From: an uncultured Alistipes sp.
GTDB taxonomy: Bacteria > Bacteroidota > Bacteroidia > Bacteroidales > Rikenellaceae
NCBI GenBank assembly: GCA_900546005.1
Contig: URBJ01000089.1
Coordinates: 1 to 8,969, forward strand
Length of the DNA stretch: 8,969 nucleotides
Direction: 5' to 3'
The notes under the pieces are model-generated. The model saw only the letters and a list, made by a program, of their open reading frames with translations, did no database searches and had not been told where the DNA came from. How positions within the stretch are numbered: position 1 is the first letter of the stretch; every line of letters begins with the position of its first letter. Positions 1 to 6,856 of this stretch are shown one piece after another. The translations under genes were made by a program, and so were the position numbers.

Positions 1-12
1 CCGGGGCTTTTT
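1..12 (+). terminator. 3' end of an upstream intrinsic terminator (partial)
   Basis: The window opens with CCGGGGC followed directly by five T. This is what the descending arm and T-tract of a rho-independent terminator look like. The matching ascending arm (GCCCCGG) would lie before base 1, so the hairpin itself cannot be verified. If correct, an upstream transcription unit ends just before the first tail gene, and that gene needs its own promoter or readthrough. Confidence 0.4.
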
Positions 13-29
13 GATTAATTGTTTAACTC

Positions 30-47
30 GTCCCATTTTAACGGGAC
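30..47 (+). repeat. short inverted repeat in the leader of the first tail gene
   Basis: GTCCC at 30-34 is the reverse complement of GGGAC at 43-47, with an 8-base AT-rich loop. No T-run follows, so it is not a terminator. It lies between the partial terminator at 1-12 and the start codon at 80, where an operator or 5' leader structure would be expected. Arms of five bases can arise by chance. Confidence 0.25.
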
Positions 48-79
48 ACTAATGTCTATATTTAATTAATTATTCCAAA

Positions 80-1084
80 ATGAATATTGTAAAGTTTCCA
101 ACGCTGTATGCCTCTGCTTTCCAAGAAGCGATATGCCGCATCTCTGCAACTGCAGATGAGGTGGTTGAAGTGGATCTATATGATCATTCTCAAACCACAA
201 TCATTGGGAAAAGACGTTTCTCGGGAACAACTTCCTATGATGTTAATCTGGCAAACTGTGCCCAGAGTCAACTGGATATTCTGCCTTTGACGACCGTACA
301 ATGCGCTTTTGTCGAACCTGTCGGACGAACGGTTAATGTAACGGTCGGAATAGGAGGTGTCAAAAAAAATACAATATTAACTGGTGGTTGTCGAACCTGT
401 TACTCCTACGAAAAGTTGTCCCGGTCTCCTAAACTGATCGATATCTCAACAAATCAGAATGATGAAATCGCAGTAATCGCGGATGGTGGAATCCTGCGGG
501 CTGAGGCTGTATTTGATGATCCCGCTGAAATGACGGTTGAACTAGCAACCAAATCGGATGCACAAGGATTATATGTCTTTACGCTCAAAATGTCTGACCT
601 GATGACTAAGTTACATAATGCAGGTAAAGATAAATTAAACCTTGGTGAGCAGATGGCTGTCCGGATTGTCGATGGTGAGGGATATGTATTGGCTGAACAA
701 AGATACCGTGTGGTTCCCGATTTGATGGATGACGTTCGGGTGTGTTGGTGGAATTCGCTCGGACAAATCGATTATTGTACAATGAGAAGAGTACTCGATG
801 CTCAGTATGATTTGACAAAAGAAAGAATCCTTACGCCTGACGGATATAAAACAACCTCGTGCAAACGTGAACGAAAAATGAGAATCGTCTCAGATTTCGT
901 GTACTCTGAAATGATTGAGTGGCTCAGCGAAATAGCCTCTGCTCCTCGAGTGTGGATCGTCGAGAATGGAAACTTTATTCGTGTCGATGTGATTGATGAA
1001 TCTGTCAAACTGTCAGGCGCCGATCCCGTTCAGATGGATCTTACGATTAGATATAACGAACCTGATATTTTACAACACGAATAG
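80..1084 (+). CDS. phage tail protein, probably tail-tip (distal-tail-like)
   Basis: This 334-aa protein has no signal peptide or membrane segment. The C-terminal half is the most recognisable part: a CWWNSLGQIDY segment near residue 220, KERILTPDGYKT near 249, then an EWLSEI...PRVWIVENG stretch, ending in a beta-rich segment typical of virion proteins. I recall this layout from Bacteroidales prophage proteins encoded directly before a large hub-like tail protein, and that is its neighbour here, only 3 bases downstream. The role as a distal tail or baseplate component is inferred from this pairing; no enzymatic motif is visible. The ATG at 80 follows an AT-rich leader (TTAATTAA at 62-69) with no Shine-Dalgarno, as is usual in Bacteroidota. 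An alternative is a minor tail or baseplate wedge protein. Confidence 0.6.
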   Translation: MNIVKFPTLYASAFQEAICRISATADEVVEVDLYDHSQTTIIGKRRFSGTTSYDVNLANCAQSQLDILPLTTVQCAFVEPVGRTVNVTVGIGGVKKNTILTGGCRTCYSYEKLSRSPKLIDISTNQNDEIAVIADGGILRAEAVFDDPAEMTVELATKSDAQGLYVFTLKMSDLMTKLHNAGKDKLNLGEQMAVRIVDGEGYVLAEQRYRVVPDLMDDVRVCWWNSLGQIDYCTMRRVLDAQYDLTKERILTPDGYKTTSCKRERKMRIVSDFVYSEMIEWLSEIASAPRVWIVENGNFIRVDVIDESVKLSGADPVQMDLTIRYNEPDILQHE

Positions 1085-1087
1085 AGT

Positions 1088-3457
1088 ATGATCAAGTTAT
1101 TTGTAGATGATCGTCTTGTCGATATGGATCAACAAACCTCTGTTTCCATTTCGCTCGGTATCGCTTCTGTAACCAAAATAGAATCCGGACGTACCGGATA
1201 CTCCAAAACGATACAACTCCCCATGACTGCCCGAAACCGGGCAATTTTCGGTGACGCGGCTGAACTGCATGCGGCTGAGGCATTCAATCAGAGTGCCCAT
1301 TCGGCAAGAATTGAGGTCGATGGGTATACCGTAATCGAGGGTACGCCCATGATGACAAAGTGCGCTGCGTCTTCGTACGGCGGTGGTTGGTACAAAATGA
1401 ATATCATCGGTGCGGGTAAAGAGTGGGTAAAAAGTGCGGCTGAGAAGATGTTCAATGAAATTCCCATTGTGTTCGAAAAATCGATTTCGGCTGACACCGT
1501 GGCACAAAGCTGGGTGTGGGAAGATCCCGTACGCTTCTTTCCGGTGCAAAGAGACCGTTATGAAACGGTGTCGAACACGCTTGACGGTGGTGTCCGGTTA
1601 CTCTCGTTCAGCGACTATCACCCCTTTATCAATGTGAAGGCATTGGTCGATGCGATTGTGGCGGATGCCGGATATACGATCAATTCCCAATTTATGGATA
1701 GTGATTTCTTTAAGTCGCTGTACATGAGCGGAAAATACCCCGAAAAGGAGGTGCAGTCGTTTGCCGAGGAGATGGGGTTCGTGGCCGGACGGTTCCAAAA
1801 CGCCTCCGCTACCGCAGATCGATTCGGAAGAGTATATGCAGATCCGTTTACAACCGTGTCCTCCATCGGAAATCTTGTCGATTCCGCTGACCCCGATCAA
1901 TCGTCGGAGAGCGGTGTCATCAGTGGTGTGTACAATCATGGAGGGTGTTTCAAAACCGATGAGTCCGGACGTATAGGCTATTATCCGCTCGAAAAAATTG
2001 CCGTGGGATTCGAATATGAGCTGCGGTACCGTTCCGATTTCCGAATAGCTAACCGAAATGAACTGAAATGCTTCGATCGAGTCTATCTTGACGACGATAT
2101 TGAACGGAAGTTCTCGGTGAAAAATCAGTATGAAGATCGGAGAGAGTCGTTCCATGATATGTGGAGCTACCTTCTGGTTGTGTTCGATCACGCAGAAGGT
2201 GCTTCGTATATGTTCTCCTATGAAAAAGAGGACGGAACGATTGTAAATAAAGTGAATTTCTCCTCAAGATGCGTCTCGATAGGAATGGAGGAGGGTATAA
2301 CCGTGCGTAATCCCAAACTGTGGATTCTCGATGGCTCGAGTTATCGTGCTTATGACGCCGATTGGGCCCTATACGACGGTTATGTCTCGGAAACCGGACA
2401 AATCGAGATAGCCTTGACCGTACGCAGTGCGGCAAGTGAAGTCTCCGCCTCGAACCCGAAATTCTTTCATCGAATTCACTTCGGTGGCGCTGACGAAGGG
2501 ATGACGTTAACCCTCTATAATACGACCAGACTTAAGTCTGTATTTATGCCGCATCCATGTGAAGGACAGACAATCCAGTTTGCTGACGTGGCTGCTCATC
2601 ACGTCCGGCAAATCGAATTGATGAATGCGCTCAAACAGATGTTCAACCTCTATTTCTATACCGATACGTTGTCAAAAACAATTTATATCGAGCCGCGTGA
2701 AGCATTCTATTCGGATGGGGCGGTCGTTGATTGGAGCGATCGGTTGGATCTCGAAAAACCTGTGGAAATAGAAGAACTCGGCTCTGATCTGTCGCAATAT
2801 TTTACGCTGAGATATCTCGAGGGTGATGGATATGCAGCCCGTTGGGGCCAAGCCCAGCAAACTGTCTTTGGCCGTTGGAGTACCGAAATTTTTAACCGCT
2901 TTGCCGAAGAAGGTGAGCAAATCTATCAGAATCCGCTCTTTGTCCCTACGTTGAATGTGTCCGGTGCTTATGCTGATGTGCCGCAGGCTTCCCTGATACA
3001 GGTCGGTGACAGAACTTCGGATGGAACCGACGACTACGAAAATCTGAATTTCCCTGCAAAGATCGTTCGGTTCTGTGGAATGCAGACCCTCGAGAGCGGA
3101 CGTTGGGGATGGCCTTCGTATGGCGATCAGTATCCGAAAATCGCATTTCATGACCCCGGGGGAGAGGTGCCTTTCTCCCTTTGTTTCGAGGACCGCGACA
3201 ACTGTTCCGGATTGCATGCCTATTATGACAAGACCATCGACCTCTACAACAACAGTCGTAGAGTAACTCTCTATCTAAGACTTAGACCCGAAGATATCGA
3301 ACCATTCTCTTCTCCAAACGGATTGCAACGTGACTTCAGGGCGCTTTTTAAATTGAAAATCGGTGGCGAAATTTTGTGGTGCAGGCTCGAAGAGATCTGC
3401 GATTATAACCCTTTCGCAAACACCTCGACGAAATGTACATTCCTTAAAAATGTTTAA
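1088..3457 (+). CDS. large phage tail protein, hub/baseplate-like
   Basis: This 789-aa protein reads like the large tail-associated protein of Bacteroidales prophages. The N-terminal ~130 residues are beta-rich, with a GYSKTIQLP segment near residue 38 and a KMNIIGAGKEWVKSAA segment near 105. A more variable middle (about 240-480) may be an inserted beta-sandwich domain. From about residue 516 comes QMFNLYFYTDTLSKTIYIEP, followed by a WSDRLDL...PVEIEELGSDLS segment (about 549-570) and an ENLNFPAKIVRF segment near 650. The run 'ML/MF-N-L-Y-F-Y...IYIEPR' is reminiscent of hub proteins of the gp27/late-control-D type, but that comparison is inference. It starts 3 bases after the upstream stop, so the two genes are probably translated together. 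It would sit at the tail tip and contact tube and fibres. No peptidase or lysozyme motif is evident. Confidence 0.65.
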   Translation: MIKLFVDDRLVDMDQQTSVSISLGIASVTKIESGRTGYSKTIQLPMTARNRAIFGDAAELHAAEAFNQSAHSARIEVDGYTVIEGTPMMTKCAASSYGGGWYKMNIIGAGKEWVKSAAEKMFNEIPIVFEKSISADTVAQSWVWEDPVRFFPVQRDRYETVSNTLDGGVRLLSFSDYHPFINVKALVDAIVADAGYTINSQFMDSDFFKSLYMSGKYPEKEVQSFAEEMGFVAGRFQNASATADRFGRVYADPFTTVSSIGNLVDSADPDQSSESGVISGVYNHGGCFKTDESGRIGYYPLEKIAVGFEYELRYRSDFRIANRNELKCFDRVYLDDDIERKFSVKNQYEDRRESFHDMWSYLLVVFDHAEGASYMFSYEKEDGTIVNKVNFSSRCVSIGMEEGITVRNPKLWILDGSSYRAYDADWALYDGYVSETGQIEIALTVRSAASEVSASNPKFFHRIHFGGADEGMTLTLYNTTRLKSVFMPHPCEGQTIQFADVAAHHVRQIELMNALKQMFNLYFYTDTLSKTIYIEPREAFYSDGAVVDWSDRLDLEKPVEIEELGSDLSQYFTLRYLEGDGYAARWGQAQQTVFGRWSTEIFNRFAEEGEQIYQNPLFVPTLNVSGAYADVPQASLIQVGDRTSDGTDDYENLNFPAKIVRFCGMQTLESGRWGWPSYGDQYPKIAFHDPGGEVPFSLCFEDRDNCSGLHAYYDKTIDLYNNSRRVTLYLRLRPEDIEPFSSPNGLQRDFRALFKLKIGGEILWCRLEEICDYNPFANTSTKCTFLKNV

Positions 3458-3459
3458 GT

Positions 3460-4254
3460 ATGGCTAATAAAAAATGGTTACGAATCGTATGGAACGATGA
3501 ATTATGGAGAGATATGGAAGTTCCACATGCAAATCGAGAGGAAGCAAATACAGATACAGATACGATATCGCTTTCTGATCCGGATTTGGACGATATGCAT
3601 CGCGCGGATGTCGTTGCCGGAACACATGATCGTAATGAAAGCATGGCAGAAAGTTCCGATTCCTATCCAGAGCAGTCGGATCTAAAGAAAGCAGATGGCC
3701 CAAATGCCTTTTTATACGCCTCATCTGAAGTCAAGTTTCCGGTTGGTAGCACAGCAAATACCCATGATACCTCAGGTCAGAGGAAAAATGATTCCCCTCA
3801 TGTAAATTCGGAAACCAACATGATGGACTATATTGAGTCGTTGTCAAATGAAGCTCATGTTAAAGAACCGAATATATCGAATGCTTCAAGTGTTAACTTC
3901 GATCTCGACGCCGTCCATGATTTCTCGATGAGGAGAACAGGTCGCTCTATCTCATCGATTCCACGAGAAATGCTTCTCGATACATCCAATTTTACTCATG
4001 TGCAGAGTCCTGTCAGTCTCGCTTCAGTAAGTAATGAAGGACATGCGCTTAGTAGCAGATCTATGCGCTCATCGTCTCGAAAGATTGATGCCAGTCAATA
4101 TGAAGTACAAATGGATGGAGGCAGTTCAATGATGCAGACGGTGCGGCAAGTGGTAAAGGAACAACTTGCTGAATTGAAGGTCTATGTGTTGGAATCGGAT
4201 ATTACAGAGGCACAACAAGCTGTAAAAACTGTCGTGAAACAAGCTTCATTCTAA
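3460..4254 (+). CDS. Ser/Asp-rich, probably disordered phage protein with a distinct C-terminal tail
   Basis: This 264-aa protein has three parts. A short N-terminal segment with KKWLRIVWNDELW (residues 4-16) looks folded. A long hydrophilic middle (about 23-220) is rich in Ser, Asp, Asn, Glu and Thr, with a DTDTD run, and is probably disordered. The last ~40 residues look helical and end in LESDITEAQQAVKTVVKQASF-like sequence. I recall similar 'ESDIT..Q..V......F' endings in Bacteroidetes phage structural proteins, without a known function. It begins 2 bases after the hub gene's stop, so it belongs to the same transcript. Its base composition looks more AT-rich and its codon use less biased than in the hub and capsid genes, suggesting relaxed or distinct selection. 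It could be a tail accessory, chaperone or scaffold protein; I cannot choose between these. Confidence 0.5.
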   Translation: MANKKWLRIVWNDELWRDMEVPHANREEANTDTDTISLSDPDLDDMHRADVVAGTHDRNESMAESSDSYPEQSDLKKADGPNAFLYASSEVKFPVGSTANTHDTSGQRKNDSPHVNSETNMMDYIESLSNEAHVKEPNISNASSVNFDLDAVHDFSMRRTGRSISSIPREMLLDTSNFTHVQSPVSLASVSNEGHALSSRSMRSSSRKIDASQYEVQMDGGSSMMQTVRQVVKEQLAELKVYVLESDITEAQQAVKTVVKQASF

Positions 4255-4266
4255 AATCGTTCGATT
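4255..4266 (+). repeat. inverted repeat filling the gap before the 89-aa gene
   Basis: The whole 12-base gap between two genes is AATCGTTCGATT: AATCG and CGATT are reverse complements with TT between them. It abuts the ATG at 4267 and could form only a very small hairpin (4 bp with a 4-base loop). It may simply be chance. Confidence 0.2.
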
Positions 4267-4536
4267 ATGACCGTATATCAAAAAGAGTTGATGCATCTGT
4301 TGCAGGAGAAATTCGGACAACTTTCGACCCAACAGTTGCTCGAAAAATTGTCTGAAATCGGTGTGCTTGACTATGTGTTGTGTAAAGTGCTTGTCGTGAG
4401 AGAATTCGTCGCCGCTCTGCAACGCAACGGTGTCAAAAAGATTGATGCCATGTGGATCGCCTCCGAAAAGTTTGCATGCACCTATGAGTACATCCGTAAA
4501 TGTATGTATTACTATACCGATGTGGGACTGAATTAA
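4267..4536 (+). CDS. small helix-turn-helix-like phage protein
   Basis: This 89-aa protein appears mostly helical. Residues 1-50 form two helical blocks (QKELMHLLQEKFG and LLEKLSEIGVLDYVLCKVLVVREFV). Residues 61-82 (AMWIASEKFACTYEYIRKCM onwards) fit a helix-turn-helix: an 'IAEKF' helix, a turn, then a 'YEYIRKCMYYY' recognition-type helix. I associate similar small proteins with Bacteroidales prophages, and the C-terminal pattern resembles Mor/C-type or other phage DNA-binding proteins. A regulatory or DNA-binding role is inference. It sits 12 bases after the 264-aa gene and before a structured 78-base gap, a place where a late-gene regulator could act. A structural helical adaptor is the alternative. 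Confidence 0.5.
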   Translation: MTVYQKELMHLLQEKFGQLSTQQLLEKLSEIGVLDYVLCKVLVVREFVAALQRNGVKKIDAMWIASEKFACTYEYIRKCMYYYTDVGLN

Positions 4537-4538
4537 TG

Positions 4539-4573
4539 TCGGGTTTTGTAGAAAAAAATCACCCGATTCTACA
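4539..4573 (+). repeat. interlocked inverted repeats between the 89-aa and 104-aa genes
   Basis: Two inverted repeats overlap in the order A-B-A'-B'. A is TCGGGT (4539-4544) with ACCCGA (4561-4566). B is TGTAGAA (4547-4553) with TTCTACA (4567-4573). Both pairings are perfect. Because A' and B' abut with no linker, both stems cannot easily form at once, so the RNA would choose one hairpin or the other. A T-rich tract (TCTATTTTCG) follows but it is not a clean terminator tail. Possible roles are an attenuator-like switch, a processing site or a protein-binding site ahead of the capsid genes. Confidence 0.45.
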
Positions 4574-4614
4574 TCTATTTTCGCATAGTCAATTTTTTAA
4601 ACCTAAAAAATAAA

Positions 4615-4929
4615 ATGAGTGATCTGAAAATCAAAAGCCAATGGTTGACGACCTTGCTCGAACGGCTGGGAATGAAACCGAAATCGGATGGGGTGGAGCG
4701 GGAAATTCTTAAGCACGAAAAAACTAACTCTCAAACCAACGGAAAAAACGTGTCGTCTCCTCACGATTCACCGAACAGCAATGCGATCGCGGCAGCTCTG
4801 ATTCGCGAAAATGATCGTCCTCCTGTTATGCCTACTCTTACGAAACCCTGTGACGATCCCTCTCCCGTCGAGGGACAACGTTCGGTGAATGAACTGGCTT
4901 ACGACAATGATGTCCGTCGATTAATCTAA
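4615..4929 (+). CDS. hypothetical hydrophilic protein upstream of the capsid gene
   Basis: I do not recognise this 104-aa protein. Residues 1-22 could form an amphipathic helix (LKIKSQWLTTLLERLGMKP). The middle is polar and low in complexity, rich in Asn, Ser, Pro and Asp. The end (NELAYDNDVRRLI) may be a second short helix. There is no signal peptide, membrane segment or cysteine. The ATG at 4615 follows a strongly AT-rich stretch with no Shine-Dalgarno. It lies directly before the major capsid gene, a position often held by a scaffold or capsid-assembly protein in tailed phages, but nothing in the sequence itself proves that role. Confidence 0.5.
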   Translation: MSDLKIKSQWLTTLLERLGMKPKSDGVEREILKHEKTNSQTNGKNVSSPHDSPNSNAIAAALIRENDRPPVMPTLTKPCDDPSPVEGQRSVNELAYDNDVRRLI

Positions 4930-4970
4930 ATTATAGTATATTAAAATTAATTAATTTATTTTGTAAAAAT
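4930..4970 (+). promoter_or_regulatory. AT-rich leader upstream of the major capsid gene
   Basis: This 41-base gap is almost entirely A and T and contains the palindrome TTAATTAA (4947-4954), followed by TTTATTTTG just before the start codon. Efficient Bacteroidota start regions are typically A/T-rich rather than Shine-Dalgarno-driven, so it probably serves as a strong translation leader. I see no full match to the Bacteroidota promoter consensus (TTTG then TAnnTTTG about 20 bases on), so I do not call a promoter. Confidence 0.35.
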
Positions 4971-6215
4971 ATGGCAAAAATCGAAAGTACAAAAAGCTAT
5001 GAAGGACGTGATCTCGAAACGATCTTTTTCAGACCCATGCTGAGCGGTCCGAATGCCGTTGACCTCGGGATCAAAGTGATGTATAACATGCCCGTTCCAA
5101 CGACTCTCCAATTCTGGAAACGTGGCGGTGACATCCTGCAGAAATACTCCACTGCCGGATGGAACGGCGGTGAGAGCGCCTCGAAGTACCAAAAGCTTAT
5201 TCAACTCTCGAAGGTCAAGGCAGAGGTCGGCTATTCGGCCGAAGACTATTTTAACATGGTTTTCGAACAAATCGCTGCTCGGGCGGACGTTAACCTCGAT
5301 GACCTTTCCGGAACGGAACTCGAAGCCGCTGAAACGGCTCTCTTCAGAGATGCTATTGCGGAGAGTATCCGGGCAACCATGTGGTTGGGTGATACAGATC
5401 GGTCCGGTGCCCTCGCAACCTTCGACGGTTTCCTGAAAAGACTGCTCGCCGATAGCGGTAGCCAAGAAAACGATGTTCACGGTTTCGGAATCGCAGACAA
5501 TATCGCTTCGAGTCAGGAACCCGATGCTGCGGAATCGTTGCTCAAAAAGCTCTGGAACGAAGCGCCCGAAGTGCTCAAGGCATTTAAAGCACAGGGAAAT
5601 CTGGTCTATCTGGTTACGTCCGATATCTATGCAAAATATGAGGAGGAACTCGACAACGTCGTGCTGGAGTCTGCCTATCTCGCAAAACAGAACGGGCGTG
5701 ACGGTTTATCCTTCCGCGGGATTCCCGTGATCGATATTCAAGTTTCGGAATACCTCAAACAGTGTGCGGATATGCCTCAGTCGTTCGCATTGCTTACGGA
5801 TCGGCGCAATCTGGCTATGGCGGTCAATACGGCTGACTTCCCGGGTACGGAGATTCGCATGTGGTACAACCCGGATCAAATGGAAAACAGGCAACGGGCC
5901 GTATTTATGGCCGGTTGCGATTACCTGCTCCCCGAAATGGTCTCCTTGGCAATTGGAGGTGTCGCCGCCGAATTGACTTCGGGTGATGTTCCGGCTTCAG
6001 GTGGGGCTGTTACCGTGAAACTGACGGGTTATTCTGCCGTTAGTGCTTTGTCGATTCAAGGATTTACGGCTGAGGGTACGGAGGCTGGTGAGGCCGCTAC
6101 ATTGTCTGGTACGCAGGGTGAATATTCTGGCTCGTTGTCTGGATCGAATATCGCTTCCGTTAAGTTGACGGCAACGCTTGTTAACGGAGCTTCGGTCGAT
6201 GTCCCGTTGAAATAA
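4971..6215 (+). CDS. major capsid protein, HK97 fold, with C-terminal Ig-like domain
   Basis: This 414-aa protein forms the head shell. The part after residue ~230 is typical of HK97-type capsid proteins: SFRGIPVIDIQVSEYLKQ, then FALLTDRRNLAMAV near 273, EIRMWYNPDQ near 294, and a closing NRQRAVFMAGCDYLLPEMV segment near 306-324. Length and layout match Bacteroidales phage capsid proteins. Residues ~331-414 differ: they are rich in Gly, Ser, Thr, Ala and Val, with alternating beta-strand patterning that fits an Ig-like domain on the capsid surface. No long N-terminal scaffold domain and no protease gene is visible, so any scaffold must be separate, possibly the 104-aa protein upstream. It is followed 33 bases later by the tube-like gene, and the pair ends at a strong terminator. 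Confidence 0.8.
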   Translation: MAKIESTKSYEGRDLETIFFRPMLSGPNAVDLGIKVMYNMPVPTTLQFWKRGGDILQKYSTAGWNGGESASKYQKLIQLSKVKAEVGYSAEDYFNMVFEQIAARADVNLDDLSGTELEAAETALFRDAIAESIRATMWLGDTDRSGALATFDGFLKRLLADSGSQENDVHGFGIADNIASSQEPDAAESLLKKLWNEAPEVLKAFKAQGNLVYLVTSDIYAKYEEELDNVVLESAYLAKQNGRDGLSFRGIPVIDIQVSEYLKQCADMPQSFALLTDRRNLAMAVNTADFPGTEIRMWYNPDQMENRQRAVFMAGCDYLLPEMVSLAIGGVAAELTSGDVPASGGAVTVKLTGYSAVSALSIQGFTAEGTEAGEAATLSGTQGEYSGSLSGSNIASVKLTATLVNGASVDVPLK

Positions 6216-6248
6216 TATGGTTTGGTAACATCAAAAAGGTAACTAAGT

Positions 6249-6782
6249 ATGGCTTTAACGAATTATGTAAGAACCAGAAGTCGAAAAAATGGCGGTATCC
6301 GAATGTTGGGGCTGATTGAACGCAGTGAAATTGCAGAAGTTACGGCGCAAGGATCAACTACAGAATTTACGGCAATTACCTTCGAAGAGGGATGCTGTTT
6401 TTCGAAGTATGAATTCCGGGAGGATGAGGCCGTATATAAAGAATCCGTTTCGGTTTCGAATGGCGCTCGGATTGTTACTCATGAGCTCTCTTTCTTGTTG
6501 GATAAGATGGGAAGCGAATGTTCTGCAGCCGTATCGGCGATAGCGGAAGCCGCTGACGAAGGTTTGATTGCGATTGTTCAGACGACAAACGGGGATGCGT
6601 TTTTGGTCGGTTATTCTCAAGAGTTCGGCAAAGAACGGCCTCTGAGACTGGACTCATCAGACGGTACAACCGGAAAACAGCTCTCGGATGGAACCAGTGA
6701 GGTGGTGACTCTCTCCAGTACCGATGTCGCAAAAGCCAGAATCTTTGCTGGCGACCTTAACGCTCTTTTTGTTTCGGCATAG
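6249..6782 (+). CDS. virion protein, probably tail tube
   Basis: This 177-aa protein is beta-rich. It has a basic start (RTRSRKNGGIRML, residues 8-20), YEFREDEAVYKESVSVSNG at 54-72, THELSFLLDKM at 77-87, a small helix (AAVSAIAEAAD, 93-103), then LIAIVQTTNGDAFLVGYS and a DGTTGKQLSDGTSEVVTLSSTD segment (138-159). The balance of strands plus one helix, the length and the 'LVGYS..F....PLRL.S..GTTGK' pattern fit the group of Bacteroidales prophage proteins I regard as tail tube proteins. This is inference from pattern. AAGG at 6236-6239, nine bases before the ATG, is the only Shine-Dalgarno-like match I noticed among the genes. The gene lies between the capsid gene and a strong terminator, suiting a high-copy virion protein. 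A head decoration or adaptor protein is the alternative. Confidence 0.55.
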   Translation: MALTNYVRTRSRKNGGIRMLGLIERSEIAEVTAQGSTTEFTAITFEEGCCFSKYEFREDEAVYKESVSVSNGARIVTHELSFLLDKMGSECSAAVSAIAEAADEGLIAIVQTTNGDAFLVGYSQEFGKERPLRLDSSDGTTGKQLSDGTSEVVTLSSTDVAKARIFAGDLNALFVSA

Positions 6783-6808
6783 CGTGCTGATGGTTGATCT
6801 GTAATATT

Positions 6809-6843
6809 AGCCGACGACAGTCTGGTGTGTCGTCGGCTTTTTT
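6809..6843 (+). terminator. strong intrinsic terminator between tube-like and portal genes
   Basis: AGCCGACGACA (6809-6819) pairs perfectly with TGTCGTCGGCT (6828-6838) over 11 bp with an 8-base loop, followed by six T (6838-6843). This is a textbook rho-independent terminator for + strand transcription. It begins 27 bases after the tube-like gene's stop and ends 13 bases before the portal ATG at 6857. Confidence 0.9.
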
Positions 6844-6856
6844 CAATTTAGAAACT

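Noticed and set aside
1598..2191. 197-codon open frame on the minus strand inside the hub gene
   Set aside because: It is a shadow of the + strand gene: no recognisable domains, no start context, and it is fully inside a confidently coding frame. The same applies to the other long antisense frames at 1097-1549, 2672-3217 and 4956-5480.
4539..4573. H-type RNA pseudoknot
   Set aside because: The repeat order A-B-A'-B' suggests it, but there is no linker between A' and B' to cross the 6-bp stem, so both stems together are sterically unlikely; alternative hairpins are the better reading.
4576..4583. Bacteroidota -7 promoter element (TATTTTCG, one mismatch to TAnnTTTG)
   Set aside because: No TTTG element lies at the required distance upstream; the nearest (4545-4548) is about 27 bases away instead of about 20.
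6794..6856. Upstream ATG that would lengthen the portal protein by 21 residues
   Set aside because: This stretch contains the terminator hairpin and T-run and does not read like portal sequence; the ATG at 6857 has the better leader and begins the recognisable protein.
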